From NCBI RefSeq assembly GCF_010093085.1, contig NZ_MSRC01000001.1:124001-188000 (forward strand): a stretch of DNA of 64,000 bases, written 5' to 3'. The stretch is from Bacillus sp. SKDU12 (lineage in GTDB: Bacteria; Bacillota; Bacilli; Bacillales; Bacillaceae). A program made the position numbers and the translations under genes. This document shows positions 48,075-59,529 of the stretch, piece by piece (the stretch's first letter is position 1; each line of letters starts with the position of its first letter). The notes beneath the pieces are model-generated. The model searched no databases. It was not told where the DNA came from and worked only from the letters and a program-made list of their open reading frames with translations.

Positions 48075-48762
48075 AGAATTGATCCTCTTCCTTCGCGAGA
48101 TAGCCTTGGCCTACCTTTGTCTCGATATATGCGCCAAGCTGCAGAGCGTCCAGTTTTTTTCGCAGGCGATTGACATTGACGGTCAGCGTATTATCACTTA
48201 CAAAACGCTCATCGTTCCACAAGCTTCTGATCAGCTCTTCCCGGCTGACGATCTTGTTTTTTTGTTCTATCAATTGTTTGAGAATGAATATTTCGTTTTT
48301 CGTCAGTTCTACGGAACCTTTGTCATTGCTGACGAGGTTCTGCTCCGCGTCTATAGCCGCGCCGCACCACGTTTTGATCGCGCTCGGCTCCGTATTATAA
48401 TGATACACGCGCCGGAAAATTGCTTGGATTTTCGCTATCAGCACATCAAAATGAAACGGTTTTTGAATAAAATCGTCCGCTCCAAGCTGCATAGACATTA
48501 CCATATCAGCAGGATGATCACGTGAGGATAAAAAGAGAATCGGAACATTTGACCGGGAGCGGATCAGCCGGCACCAATGAAATCCGTCAAACTTAGGCAG
48601 CTGGACATCAATAATGACACAATCAGGCTTAACCGCCGCAAATTCCTCAAGCACTTGACTGAAATCCTGAATGCCATATACATCATAAGACCATCCCGTT
48701 AACCGATCCTTAATTTCATGAAACAGCGATTCATCATCTTCAATCAGCAAAAGTTTAAACAA
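48067..48762 (-). CDS. bceR: BceR, response regulator
   Basis: OmpR/PhoB-type regulator of 231 residues. The receiver domain starts FKLLLIEDDESLF; the phosphorylated Asp is in CVIIDVQLPKFDG, with the Lys switch in FIQKPFHFD. The winged-helix domain has LTKNEIFILKQLIEQKNKIV and RFVSDNTLTVNVNRLRKKLD as recognition helix. Phosphorylated BceR activates bceAB. I used the TTG at 48762, spaced after GGTGA; a GTG three codons earlier is in frame. Confidence 0.95.
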   Translation of the reverse strand: MFKLLLIEDDESLFHEIKDRLTGWSYDVYGIQDFSQVLEEFAAVKPDCVIIDVQLPKFDGFHWCRLIRSRSNVPILFLSSRDHPADMVMSMQLGADDFIQKPFHFDVLIAKIQAIFRRVYHYNTEPSAIKTWCGAAIDAEQNLVSNDKGSVELTKNEIFILKQLIEQKNKIVSREELIRSLWNDERFVSDNTLTVNVNRLRKKLDALQLGAYIETKVGQGYLAKEEDQFYD

Positions 48763-48827
48763 TCGACTCACCGCACTTTTCCTTTTTTATCAAGTGTATA
48801 GCAAAACGCCACCATCATACACTATAA

Positions 48828-48853
48828 AGAAAGCCGACTGTCTCAGCCGGCTT
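48828..48853 (-). terminator. Terminator after ytrF
   Basis: GCCGgCTG-aga-CAGtCGGC on the minus strand followed by TTTCTTTAT, just past the ytrF stop codon. Confidence 0.75.
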
Positions 48854-48860
48854 ATACATC

Positions 48861-50177
48861 TTATAATTCTCTTCTCAGCGCTGTCAGCACGTTGGTTTTT
48901 GTCGCTTTTCTCGCCGGGTTCACACCGGAAATCACCGCAACCCCCCCACAAATCACAACAGCGATAATGACAAGGCTCGCCGGGATGTAGGAGAATGTGT
49001 AATTCAGATCGCCCGCATCGCTGCCGCTTGTCGCCGCGAGAATCATCGGAACGGCCAGGTTGACAAGGTAGCTCACACCGTAAGAAATGATAATCCCAAT
49101 CACACAGCCTAAAATTCCGATATACGCGCTTTCCATTAAGAACATACGGCGAATGATAGACGGACTCGCCCCAATCGCTTTCATAATTCCGATCTCCTGC
49201 GTTCTTTCTGTCACTGCCATCGTCATCGTGTTGAAAATGCCGATTGCAGAGATAATAACCGCGATACAGCCCACAAAGATCAAGCCGATTTTGAAGACCA
49301 TGAAGAAGGTGTTGGCTCCCTTAAGCTGCGTTGTTACGGACATCACATGGTAACCGTCATCCGTCAGATCATTTGTCAGCTGTTCAACATGATCAAATTT
49401 GTCTGCATACACTTTAGTGCTTTTTTCAACAGAACTGCTGTCTTTGGATAAATCCAGAAACTTCGAAAAATCGTGCTTAAAGCTGTTGCTCACAAAAATA
49501 TCATTATCTTCCTGCCAATCTGTATTCGGTTTCTTCGTAATGCCGACAATTTTAAAATCATAAGACTTTTCTTCATCAACATTGCCGGTTTCCTCATTTG
49601 TTTTAGAGACATTGAGCTGGATCGTTTTATTCAGCACATCTTTTGTAAACCCTTTTGGCTCTTTAACTTCCTCATCATTCACTTGGGATTTGCTGATTTC
49701 TTTTTCGTAATCTTCGGAATCCTTTTTCGTCCATAGATACTTAGCAAAATTATATCCAACTACTATTTCGTTTTCTGACTTTGCAGTGCGTCCTTTTGCC
49801 AGCTCCATATTGGATTTTAATTCATCGTCCATGTTTGTGAAAACCAAAGTGGAATTCGTATTGGTTCGATCTCCCAGCTTCGCTTCAACCGGTTCGTATA
49901 CCGTTGTCCTTTCTACCACCGCTTTGACATTGTCATATTTCTCTAAATCAGCCTTTTTAAGATCTTTCCCATCCGATTTTCCGTACACCTGAATTTCCGT
50001 TACAATCTGCTGGCTCATCGTCATATCTGTAATCGTCTTTTGAATTCCGAACCCAACCGACGACAGGACAACTAAAAACGCACACGCCATTGTGGTCGCA
50101 AGAATCGTCATAAAGACGCGGAGCCTGTTTTTCTTCATATTTCTTCTAATAAAATGAACCTGATCTTTAAACCTCAT
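48861..50177 (-). CDS. ytrF: YtrF, MacB-like ABC permease
   Basis: Membrane protein of 438 residues with the MacB/FtsX topology. One N-terminal segment (RLRVFMTILATTMACAFLVV) is followed by a large extracellular domain of about 220 residues, then three C-terminal segments starting FFMVFKIGLIFVGCIAVIIS. The FtsX motif ERTQEIGIMKAIGASPSIIR is intact. It pairs with the ATPase YtrE, which it overlaps by 11 bases. It is last in ytrGABCDEF, induced in B. subtilis by antibiotics that block the lipid II cycle. Its physical role is unproven. Confidence 0.93.
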   Translation of the reverse strand: MRFKDQVHFIRRNMKKNRLRVFMTILATTMACAFLVVLSSVGFGIQKTITDMTMSQQIVTEIQVYGKSDGKDLKKADLEKYDNVKAVVERTTVYEPVEAKLGDRTNTNSTLVFTNMDDELKSNMELAKGRTAKSENEIVVGYNFAKYLWTKKDSEDYEKEISKSQVNDEEVKEPKGFTKDVLNKTIQLNVSKTNEETGNVDEEKSYDFKIVGITKKPNTDWQEDNDIFVSNSFKHDFSKFLDLSKDSSSVEKSTKVYADKFDHVEQLTNDLTDDGYHVMSVTTQLKGANTFFMVFKIGLIFVGCIAVIISAIGIFNTMTMAVTERTQEIGIMKAIGASPSIIRRMFLMESAYIGILGCVIGIIISYGVSYLVNLAVPMILAATSGSDAGDLNYTFSYIPASLVIIAVVICGGVAVISGVNPARKATKTNVLTALRREL

Positions 50178-50862
50178 CGGTAATTCCCCCTTTTAACACA
50201 CCGTCATGAAGCTGAAATTTTGAATGTCCGATAGAAGCGACCTCATCATCGTGGGTGATGATCACAAATGTAATGCCCCGCTCGCGATTCAATTGCTGGA
50301 TCAATTCCAACACTTCCTGCTCCGTTTCTGAATCAAGGCTACCCGTCGGCTCATCCGCTAAAATAATAGATGGATTTAAAATCAACGCTCTCGCAATACT
50401 GACACGCTGCTGCTGTCCGCCTGACAGTTCATTCGGATAATGAGCGGCGTGATTTTTCAGACCGACTCGCTTCAGCATATCCTGCACCTTTTGCTTGCGC
50501 TCAGACGGTTTGATTCCTTTTAACGCCAGCGGCATTTCAACATTCTCATACGTTGTCAGGCCAGGGATCAGCTGAAAGCTTTGAAAAATAAACCCGAAAT
50601 GATCAAGACGAAACTTCGCCCATTCCTTTTCATTAAAACCCGTCACATCAGCGCCATCAATGACAATCCGCCCTTTTGTCGGCGAGATGTAGCCGGAAAT
50701 CAAATTCAAAAGCGTTGACTTTCCTGAGCCGCTTCGCCCGACAATACAGGCGATTTCCCCTTTCGCCACGCTTAATGAAACATCCTTCAATACTGGAACT
50801 TCATTCTCACGGCCTTTTTTTCCGATCGTGAAAGAATGGTCGATATGCTGAACATCAATCAT
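50167..50862 (-). CDS. ytrE: YtrE, ABC ATPase
   Basis: LolD/MacB-type ATPase of 231 residues. Walker A GRSGSGKSTLLNLISG (around 39-54), signature LSGGQQQRVSIARAL, Walker B IILADEPTGSLDSETEQEV, H-loop ITHDDEVA. It is expected to energise YtrF. It begins 15 bases after ytrD ends, with GGGAGAG as ribosome site. Confidence 0.93.
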   Translation of the reverse strand: MIDVQHIDHSFTIGKKGRENEVPVLKDVSLSVAKGEIACIVGRSGSGKSTLLNLISGYISPTKGRIVIDGADVTGFNEKEWAKFRLDHFGFIFQSFQLIPGLTTYENVEMPLALKGIKPSERKQKVQDMLKRVGLKNHAAHYPNELSGGQQQRVSIARALILNPSIILADEPTGSLDSETEQEVLELIQQLNRERGITFVIITHDDEVASIGHSKFQLHDGVLKGGITDEV

Positions 50863-50877
50863 ATTTTCTCTCTCCCC

Positions 50878-51855
50878 TTACAATAGTTTCGTTTTTTTAT
50901 AAATCGTAAAATAACTGATCAAAAACCCAATCACAGCACCTGCGGCCATGCCAATTAGGTAGCCGGAAAAGCTCTCGCTTACTGAGTATCCAAAACAGCC
51001 AAAACCTAAAATTCCAATGATAATGACGATGACTTGCACCGGGCGATCCAATACTTTCCACAAAAAGAAATATCCGTTTCGATCATTTGCCAGCTTGATG
51101 AAGCTGACGTAGCCGATGATGTAGAACATGATGCTCCAAGCTGCCGGAAAGAAAAGGTATTGAGCTGGAGCCATCATCCATTCGGGATTAACAAATATAA
51201 TTGGGATAATGTACTGAAGCCAATCAGGTATTTCAGTATTTAAAAACGCGCCATTCTGTCCAGATATAATCTCTAAATTTTCAGCTGGTAAAGCAATTAA
51301 TAGAAAAGGTAAGATAGCAACAGTAAATGAAACCAGCAGCTGTGAAAAAATATTTCCTGTTAAAGCACCTGCGGCCATGACTAGCGAATAAGCCATTAAG
51401 CTGATAAGGATCATCCCTATACTAAGGTGATGAAAATGAAGCACTTTTTCAGGATTCAAAAGCATAATCAGCAAAACAGACAAAACATAACCTATGAGCT
51501 GCGGCACCACAATCACCATTCCGCCGGTGAGAAACTTCGCATTAAATATCTGCCCTCGTGTATATGGAAGGCTTAATGTAAAATCAAACAAGCTCTTGCT
51601 TCGTTCAATTCCAAGCTGGCTGACCGCCAAAACGACACCCAACATCCAAAAGAATGAGGTGAATGTGCCGTTTAAGTAGTTAATCGTAAATACGCAGGTT
51701 TCATTCCACTCGTTCTGATGAGCGATGCAGCCTTGATAGGTAAGATACATATTAAAAATCGATAAGGGATTACCTAGAATTGAAACGAAAATGACGATTA
51801 CTAACAGAGCTTTGTTTTGCTTCCACTCTTTATAAAGCAGGCCGTAATCCGGCAT
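50878..51855 (-). CDS. ytrD: YtrD, ABC permease
   Basis: ABC-2-type permease of 325 residues with six to seven membrane segments. It begins MPDYGLLYKEWKQNKALLVI, a motif shared with YtrC (GLLYREWKQNQ). The two are tandem paralogues along their whole length (compare LSLPYTRGQIFNAKF with LSLPYTRRQIFQTKF). With YtrC and the ATPase YtrB it probably forms a heteromeric transporter of unknown substrate. TTGGAGGGACATACAA precedes the ATG. Confidence 0.92.
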   Translation of the reverse strand: MPDYGLLYKEWKQNKALLVIVIFVSILGNPLSIFNMYLTYQGCIAHQNEWNETCVFTINYLNGTFTSFFWMLGVVLAVSQLGIERSKSLFDFTLSLPYTRGQIFNAKFLTGGMVIVVPQLIGYVLSVLLIMLLNPEKVLHFHHLSIGMILISLMAYSLVMAAGALTGNIFSQLLVSFTVAILPFLLIALPAENLEIISGQNGAFLNTEIPDWLQYIIPIIFVNPEWMMAPAQYLFFPAAWSIMFYIIGYVSFIKLANDRNGYFFLWKVLDRPVQVIVIIIGILGFGCFGYSVSESFSGYLIGMAAGAVIGFLISYFTIYKKTKLL

Positions 51856-51886
51856 TTGTATGTCCCTCCAAACGCTAAGCCGTTTC

Positions 51887-52873
51887 TTAATGTCTTACTT
51901 TTTTATAGATGGAAAAATAGCTGATCAAAAATCCTACAGTTCCCCCGATAATCATTCCGATAATGTAACCCACTATGGATTTGCCCACAGAATGTCCTAT
52001 TAAACCGAAACCTAAAATACCCAACACGATGACTAGGATCTGTATAGGCCGATCCAATGTTCTCCACAAAAAGAAGTGTCCATTTCGTTCATTGTGATGC
52101 TTTGTAAAACTGATAGATGCAATGAGATAAAAGAGAATACTCATCACTGCAGGAATAAGCAATAAATATTTGCTTTCCATAACCCATGTACCTGATTCCA
52201 TATACATAAGAGGGGCGAATTCCATCAGTTTATTTTCAAACTGATACTGCTCAATATTAAAAATCAGTTTCCAAGCTTCAACCCCTGAAATGATCTTTAG
52301 ATTATAAAACGGCAAATCGATAATTAAAAATGGCAATATCGAGGTTGCAAAAGCTGTCAATAACTGAGCAAAAGCATTCCCAGCTAATGTCCCAGCGGCC
52401 ATTACTAATGAGTAAAACATAAAGCTTGTGATGATCACACCAATGCTTTCATGTCCAAAATAGTTTACCTGTTCGGGTTTTAAAATTAAAATAAGCAGCC
52501 ATGCCAACAAAAATCCAATCAATTGGGAAAACACAATAACAACAGCGCCTAACCAAAATTTCGTTTGAAAAATTTGTCTTCTTGTATATGGAAGACTTAA
52601 CAAAAAATCCATCGAACCTTTCGAACGTTCAAGCCCCATCAAGAAAACTGCCAATATAATTCCTATAACCCAATTTCTTTGAATGTTGCTATTTATATGG
52701 TAATTCAAAATAAAAGAACAATAATGCGGATCATAATGCGCCAGACACGCCTGGCTGCTTGTATATCCGTGATAAACCATTAAAGGATTTGCAAACACTA
52801 AAAACACAATACTAAGCAAAATCACCACTTGATTCTGCTTCCACTCTCGATAGAGGAGACCTCGGTTTACCAT
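51887..52873 (-). CDS. ytrC: YtrC, ABC permease
   Basis: ABC-2-type permease of 328 residues, paralogue of the adjacent YtrD, with six to seven membrane segments and the same GLLYREWKQNQ start and a SIYKKVRH end (YtrD ends TIYKKTKLL). The start at 52873 overlaps the ytrB stop by seven bases; a longer in-frame extension inside ytrB has no ribosome site. Partner of YtrB and YtrD. Confidence 0.92.
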   Translation of the reverse strand: MVNRGLLYREWKQNQVVILLSIVFLVFANPLMVYHGYTSSQACLAHYDPHYCSFILNYHINSNIQRNWVIGIILAVFLMGLERSKGSMDFLLSLPYTRRQIFQTKFWLGAVVIVFSQLIGFLLAWLLILILKPEQVNYFGHESIGVIITSFMFYSLVMAAGTLAGNAFAQLLTAFATSILPFLIIDLPFYNLKIISGVEAWKLIFNIEQYQFENKLMEFAPLMYMESGTWVMESKYLLLIPAVMSILFYLIASISFTKHHNERNGHFFLWRTLDRPIQILVIVLGILGFGLIGHSVGKSIVGYIIGMIIGGTVGFLISYFSIYKKVRH

Positions 52874-53745
52874 CTCCGCTTCCCTCCAAACTTCGCAATA
52901 AACACTTCTTCCAAGTTGACAGGAAGCTCGTTCCACACTTTTGGCTTCAGCTCTTTTAAAAAGCTCTTCTTCTCTTCGTCGCTTTTCGGAATCAGCACCG
53001 TGTAAAACACGCCGGCCTGATCAAGCATCGGAATGTTTTGCTCTCTGATCGCCAAATTGACATCTGTGTCAAAAGCCATTTGAATTTTGATATATTCTTC
53101 TTTTAACTCATCCATATCCATGACATTGGTCAGCCTGTTGTCTTCAAGAAACCCAATTCGGTTGCACATCCGTTCTATATCCTCAAGCCGGTGAGAAGTG
53201 ATGAGAATGCTTGTATCACGTTCCGCCACTTCATCGATCATCAGCTGAAGCACGTCATGCCTTGTCACCGCATCAATCCCGTCCGTCGGCTCATCAAGAA
53301 GAATCAGCGCCGGTCTCGCCGCAAACGAGAGTACGAGCGACAGCTGTTTTTTCAAGCCTGTCGACAGCTCGCGATATTTTTTCGTTTCCGGAATTTCGTA
53401 TCTGTTCATCAATTCATTCGCATACGTGACATCAAACTTCGGATACATTCTTCTCAGGATATCGACCAGCTGCTTGTATGTATACTTATCGTAAAAAGGA
53501 TTCTGAACAGGCATGTAGATGATATTCTGTTTCACCTTCGGATGCTTTTTGATTTCTACGCCGTCAAACAAAACCGTCCCGCTGTCCGCGAAAATGATTT
53601 GCTGGATTAAACGAAGCATTGTCGTTTTGCCTGATCCGTTGCGGCCAAGCAATCCGAAGATTTCTCCTTTTTCGATTGTTAATGAAACGTCCTTTAATAC
53701 TTGATGGCCGTCAATCGTTTTTGACAGCTGCCGTAGTTCAATCAT
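52867..53745 (-). CDS. ytrB: YtrB, ABC ATPase
   Basis: ABC-2-type ATPase of 292 residues. Walker A is GRNGSGKTTMLRLI (around 34-47), Walker B LILLDEPTDGIDAVTRHD, H-loop LITSHRLEDIE. The signature reads ELSTGLKKQLSLVL, an LSTG variant of LSGGQ. A C-terminal extension of about 70 residues follows the ATPase domain, as in GntR-linked bacterial transporters of this type. It overlaps ytrA by eight bases. Confidence 0.93.
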   Translation of the reverse strand: MIELRQLSKTIDGHQVLKDVSLTIEKGEIFGLLGRNGSGKTTMLRLIQQIIFADSGTVLFDGVEIKKHPKVKQNIIYMPVQNPFYDKYTYKQLVDILRRMYPKFDVTYANELMNRYEIPETKKYRELSTGLKKQLSLVLSFAARPALILLDEPTDGIDAVTRHDVLQLMIDEVAERDTSILITSHRLEDIERMCNRIGFLEDNRLTNVMDMDELKEEYIKIQMAFDTDVNLAIREQNIPMLDQAGVFYTVLIPKSDEEKKSFLKELKPKVWNELPVNLEEVFIAKFGGKRRW

Positions 53746-54130
53746 TTCCTTTTCCTCCCTTCACATCAGCGCTGATTTCCTTTATCCATTCTTGCAGTTT
53801 CTCCAGCTCAACCCCTGCATAGTGCGCATCGATGATGAGCTGTTTGAGTTGCTCTTTAATCATCGTCATCTTCCCTTCAACCAATGTCGTTTTTGCACGC
53901 TCCGATATATACGTTCCTCTGCCGCGCAGCGTTTCGATAATTCCCTCTCGTTCAAGCTCTTTATATGCTTTGCTGACAGTGTTTGGATTTGCGATAATGA
54001 TCGTCGCCAATTCTCTGACAGAAGGAAGCTTATCACCAGGCCTCATGATCCCTTTCAAACAAAGCTCTTTCATTTGCTGAATAATTTGTTCGTAAATCGG
54101 TGTTGAGCTTCTTGGATCGATTTGAATCAT
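53738..54130 (-). CDS. ytrA: YtrA, GntR-family repressor
   Basis: Repressor of 130 residues, the founding member of the YtrA subfamily of GntR regulators. It has a winged helix-turn-helix (IYEQIIQQMKELCLKGIMRP, then LPSVRELATIIIANPNTVSK and AYKELEREGIIETLRGRGTY) and only a short two-helix C-terminal dimerisation tail instead of a ligand-binding domain. It represses its own operon from the AGTGTA-N13-TACACT operator at 54353-54377. How it senses lipid II-cycle stress is not known. Confidence 0.96.
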   Translation of the reverse strand: MIQIDPRSSTPIYEQIIQQMKELCLKGIMRPGDKLPSVRELATIIIANPNTVSKAYKELEREGIIETLRGRGTYISERAKTTLVEGKMTMIKEQLKQLIIDAHYAGVELEKLQEWIKEISADVKGGKGND

Positions 54131-54164
54131 TTACTTCCCTACTTTCTATACGATCTGATCCTTT

Positions 54165-54302
54165 TTATAGATAAAACTGATCAATTATACTTTTTTGCCA
54201 TTCAAAACCGATCATCACAAGAACAATAAAAAAAGAACAAGCGATTACAGATGCCGCAATCAGCAAGGGCACGTTACGTTTGTTTCGTTTTTTACGTTTC
54301 AT
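54165..54302 (-). CDS. ytrG: YtrG, small membrane protein
   Basis: Protein of 45 residues: a very basic N-terminus (MKRKKRNKRNVP), one transmembrane helix (LLIAASVIACSFFIVLVMIG) and a short tail (FEWQKSIIDQFYL). It is the first gene of the ytr operon, preceded by GGGAGG, and ends 34 bases before ytrA. Topology suggests the N-terminus stays inside. Function unknown; it may assist the transporter. Confidence 0.88.
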   Translation of the reverse strand: MKRKKRNKRNVPLLIAASVIACSFFIVLVMIGFEWQKSIIDQFYL

Positions 54303-54338
54303 AACTGCCTCCCTTAATTTCAATATATAAATGATTTT

Positions 54339-54377
54339 ATTTTAGTGTCTATAGTGTATTATGTCAATTAGTACACT
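54339..54377 (-). promoter_or_regulatory. ytrG promoter with YtrA operator
   Basis: On the minus strand TTGACA (54362-54367), 17 bases and TAAAAT (54339-54344) form a near-consensus sigma-A promoter. AGTGTA (54353-54358) and TACACT (54372-54377) form an inverted repeat with 13 bases between, the known YtrA operator, enclosing the -35 box. Binding would block RNA polymerase. Confidence 0.93.
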
Positions 54378-54421
54378 TAATACAATAAATACTTAAGCAT
54401 ATAAAGTCAATCCTTTTTTAC

Positions 54422-54451
54422 AAAAAAAACGGACCCTTCCAAAGGGTCCGT
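54422..54451 (-). terminator. Terminator after ytzC
   Basis: ACGGACCCTT-tgg-AAGGGTCCGT followed by eight T residues on the minus strand. Confidence 0.9.
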
Positions 54452-54457
54452 CGTTTC

Positions 54458-54730
54458 TTACACATCAAGAGGATGCTGCAATATCATATTGTTTTGCAAC
54501 GTTTGAAGCTGGAGCCTCATTCTGTACAGCTGTTCTCTCTGCTGTTCATTTGAAGACAGCCACAGCTTATTCAAGGCATTTACCGCATTTTCAAGCTGCA
54601 TTTGTGCATCACTGTATTCTTGCTCGTTATAATGCTCTTGTTTTGAAGCGGTTGTCAGCTGCTCTTCAGCATAATCATATGCCTGCATACATTGCTGGAG
54701 ATGTTCATCTACTGATTGTCTTGTTGCCAC
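54458..54730 (-). CDS. ytzC: YtzC family protein
   Basis: Small soluble protein of 90 residues, Gln/Glu-rich and almost entirely helical (VDEHLQQCMQAYDYAEEQLT; LENAVNALNKLWLSSNEQQR), in the YtzC family of unknown function. It starts with GTG at 54730, eight bases after GAGGAGGGG; an in-frame ATG 14 codons upstream would include that ribosome site and is unlikely. Divergent from ytqA, monocistronic. Confidence 0.87.
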   Translation of the reverse strand: MATRQSVDEHLQQCMQAYDYAEEQLTTASKQEHYNEQEYSDAQMQLENAVNALNKLWLSSNEQQREQLYRMRLQLQTLQNNMILQHPLDV

Positions 54731-54891
54731 AGTAACCCCTCCTCTTGGTAATGGAAACAATCCATCTTTCATATTGTAGCCTCATCTGACTTCATTCAAT
54801 AAAGTAATTTATGGTCGATATTCATTTGTTCTCTTGTGAAATGCGTGCTACAATTTTAGGATGCAATCGTACGCAAGGAGGCACATGAATT

Positions 54892-57534
<2,643 letters not shown>

Positions 57535-57554
57535 CACATGCACCCCCCATTAGT

Positions 57555-58334
57555 TCAAATATATTGATCAGTAAACGCTCTTGCTGTTTTAAAAACATCT
57601 TCTCTTTCTGGTTCATTAAATATTTCATGATAAAGCCCTTCCCACTCTCTATACGCTTTATTGCGGGAAGCAACACCTGAAAACCACTTGATGACCATCG
57701 TTTTATCGACGAGCTTATCGTCACCAGCCTGCATGACAAGAAGCGGCACATTTAAAAACGCATCTGTCGGCACCATTGCTGACTCAATTGTTTTTAACAG
57801 TTCTCTGTACCATCTGACAGATACCTTTCTGACGTATAACGAGTCATTTTGGTCGGCCTCGATGATGTCCTCATTGCGCGTCGCCATATCAAGTGATAAT
57901 CCCGAATCAACCCTAAGCGACGGAGCAATGACATTCAAGCCTCTTGATGCAAAATCAAGCGCTTTATTGACCTTAATTTGCAGTCCGAGACACGGGGATG
58001 ATAAAATGATTCCCGTAATGCGGGGATTTCTTTGCTGTTTAAACCATTCAATCGCGACCAGGCCGCCCATGCTGTGACCAAGAAGAAAAACCGGCAGCTC
58101 AAAGGTTCGCGCTTTATCTATCCAAGTATCTACTTCATCAATGTATTCTTGAAATGAGCGAATATGACCTCTGGCTCTTGTGGTTGTCCCCTGACCCGGC
58201 AAGTCGCCCATAACCACGTGATAGCCTGAGGATCTCCACATTTCAATCAGCCATTTATATCGTCCGTGATATTCACTTGCCCCATGAATGATCACAATCA
58301 CGGCAACAGGTCTGTCTGCTTTCCAGGTCCACAT
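57555..58334 (-). CDS. ytpA: YtpA, lysophospholipase-like hydrolase
   Basis: Alpha/beta hydrolase of 259 residues. The nucleophile elbow is LLGHSMGGLVA (Ser near residue 88), the acid is in MQAGDDKLVD, and the catalytic His is in WEGLYHEIFNE. The N-terminal oxyanion region is IHGASEYHGRY. In B. subtilis this gene is needed for bacilysocin, a phospholipid-derived antibiotic, so it probably removes an acyl chain from phosphatidylglycerol. The start at 58334 follows GAGGTG. It shares a 49-base divergent promoter region with ytoA. Confidence 0.92.
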   Translation of the reverse strand: MWTWKADRPVAVIVIIHGASEYHGRYKWLIEMWRSSGYHVVMGDLPGQGTTTRARGHIRSFQEYIDEVDTWIDKARTFELPVFLLGHSMGGLVAIEWFKQQRNPRITGIILSSPCLGLQIKVNKALDFASRGLNVIAPSLRVDSGLSLDMATRNEDIIEADQNDSLYVRKVSVRWYRELLKTIESAMVPTDAFLNVPLLVMQAGDDKLVDKTMVIKWFSGVASRNKAYREWEGLYHEIFNEPEREDVFKTARAFTDQYI

Positions 58335-58383
58335 GCTCTTCACCTCATACGAAATTTAAATAGAGAAAGAAGGAGGAATACTT

Positions 58384-58899
58384 ATGATCTGCCCTTATCA
58401 TGAACACATGCCAGATATCCATCCAACAGCCTTTATAGCTGAGAACGCAACCATTACCGGCGACGTCGTTATCGGAGAACAGTCCAGCATTTGGTTTTCT
58501 GTTGTCATAAGAGGAGATGTCGCGCCGACCCGGATCGGAAATAGAGTCAATATCCAAGATTTAAGCTGCCTCCATCAAAGCCCGAACCGGACGCTTCTCA
58601 TTGAAGATGACGCCACGATAGGCCATCAGGTTACACTTCATAGCGCTGTCATCCGCAAAAACGCCTTAATTGGCATGGGCTCAATCATCTTAGACGGAGC
58701 TGAAATTGGCGAAGGCGCCTTTATTGGTGCCGGCAGTCTTGTTCCGTCTGGAAAAATCATTCCGCCTGGCCAACTCGCCTTTGGCTGTCCTGCAAAGGTC
58801 ATCCGTCCTTTGACGGAAGAAGACCGAAAAGATATGCAAAGAATACGGTCTGAATATGTAGCAAAGGGCCAATACTATCAATCACTCCAACAAACATAA
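58384..58899 (+). CDS. ytoA: YtoA, gamma-carbonic anhydrase-like hexapeptide protein
   Basis: Left-handed beta-helix protein of 171 residues with repeated hexapeptides (IHPTAFIAENATITGDVVIG, then TIGHQVTLHSAVI). The gamma-carbonic anhydrase metal His triad is present: HQSPNR, GHQVTLH. It resembles YrdA/PaaY. It probably binds Zn or Fe as a trimer; carbonic anhydrase activity is uncertain in this subgroup. ATG after AAGGAGG. Confidence 0.92.
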   Translation: MICPYHEHMPDIHPTAFIAENATITGDVVIGEQSSIWFSVVIRGDVAPTRIGNRVNIQDLSCLHQSPNRTLLIEDDATIGHQVTLHSAVIRKNALIGMGSIILDGAEIGEGAFIGAGSLVPSGKIIPPGQLAFGCPAKVIRPLTEEDRKDMQRIRSEYVAKGQYYQSLQQT

Positions 58900-58960
58900 G
58901 ACCTGTTTCGTCTTACTTTACCATTTTTTAAATTATGTTTGAAAGCAATAACCATCCTTT

Positions 58961-58996
58961 CCCCGGACGTAATAACAGTTCGGGGTTTGATTTTTC
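58961..58996 (+). terminator. Terminator after ytoA
   Basis: CCCCGgAC and GTtCGGGG pair around a 9-base loop and are followed by TTTGATTTTT. Confidence 0.8.
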
Positions 58997-59110
58997 CATA
59001 AAACGTTCACATAGTACATGACATGTATAACTTTTATCTTATCATAAAACTGTAACAGCCTCTGCAAAACATATCCCTATTCTTTCCTGTTCTCTGTTTT
59101 CTATGAGCAC

Positions 59111-59138
59111 ACAAAAAGGGCCTGAGAGCTCTTTTTGT
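59111..59138. terminator. Hairpin at edge of the ytnA relic
   Basis: ACAAAAAG and CTTTTTGT with an inner GGC/GCT stem. It has the shape of a bidirectional terminator, with no intact gene next to it. It may be a leftover of a lost gene or small RNA. Confidence 0.45.
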
Positions 59139-59229
59139 TAGCAAATATTTCGTTCACTGGCAACAGCCTTATTTTTCTTATGAAAACACGGCAAGTTCAA
59201 ATACCGGTCCAACACACAACTGGTCTTTT

Positions 59230-59465
59230 ATCGGGACTGCAGATGCCAATGATACATATGACGGAAAGAGTGTCTTTAGTGGCTGAGGTGGTACAGAATT
59301 GTTCCTCGGCTCCGTAGCAGCTGTTCAATGAGCAGGTTCGGGTCATTTGGCAGCGTATGTCATAAGAGGCTGGTTATATTTTTTATTATCTTCGAGTTCG
59401 CGGTACAGCTCTTGTTTTGCAAGCTCCTCTAGAAAAAAATATCAATAAGTCATTTTTCTGAATTT
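59230..59465 (+). pseudogene. Probable amino-acid permease remnant (ytnA position)
   Basis: In the 630-base gap between ytoA and asnB, broken frames resemble the N-terminus of an APC-family amino acid permease. GLLSGLQMPMIHMTERVSL is like the pre-TM1 region (RGLKxRHMTM). After a frameshift come GGTELFLGSVAAVQ, a stop codon, AGSGHLAAYVIRGWLYF and a further shift. These track the GGxIGTGLFLGS...AGP...AYxIxGxxxFF pattern. 168 has the permease gene ytnA here. At least two stops and two frameshifts are present and the rest (about 400 codons) is missing. The match is short, so this is likely but not certain. Confidence 0.5.
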
Positions 59466-59491
59466 TTAGTTCATATCGGATAAAAGAATAA

Positions 59492-59525
59492 TAACAAGGC
59501 TTTCGACGAATCGAAAGCCTTGTTA
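59492..59525 (-). terminator. Terminator after asnB
   Basis: AACAAGGCTTTCGA-ttcg/cgaa-TCGAAAGCCTTGTT, near-perfect hairpin at the asnB stop codon. Confidence 0.92.
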
Positions 59526-59529
59526 TTTG

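Noticed and set aside
50878-52873. ytrC/ytrD similarity as a possible assembly duplication
   Set aside because: The two permeases are clearly diverged throughout and both exist in B. subtilis; it is an old tandem paralogy.
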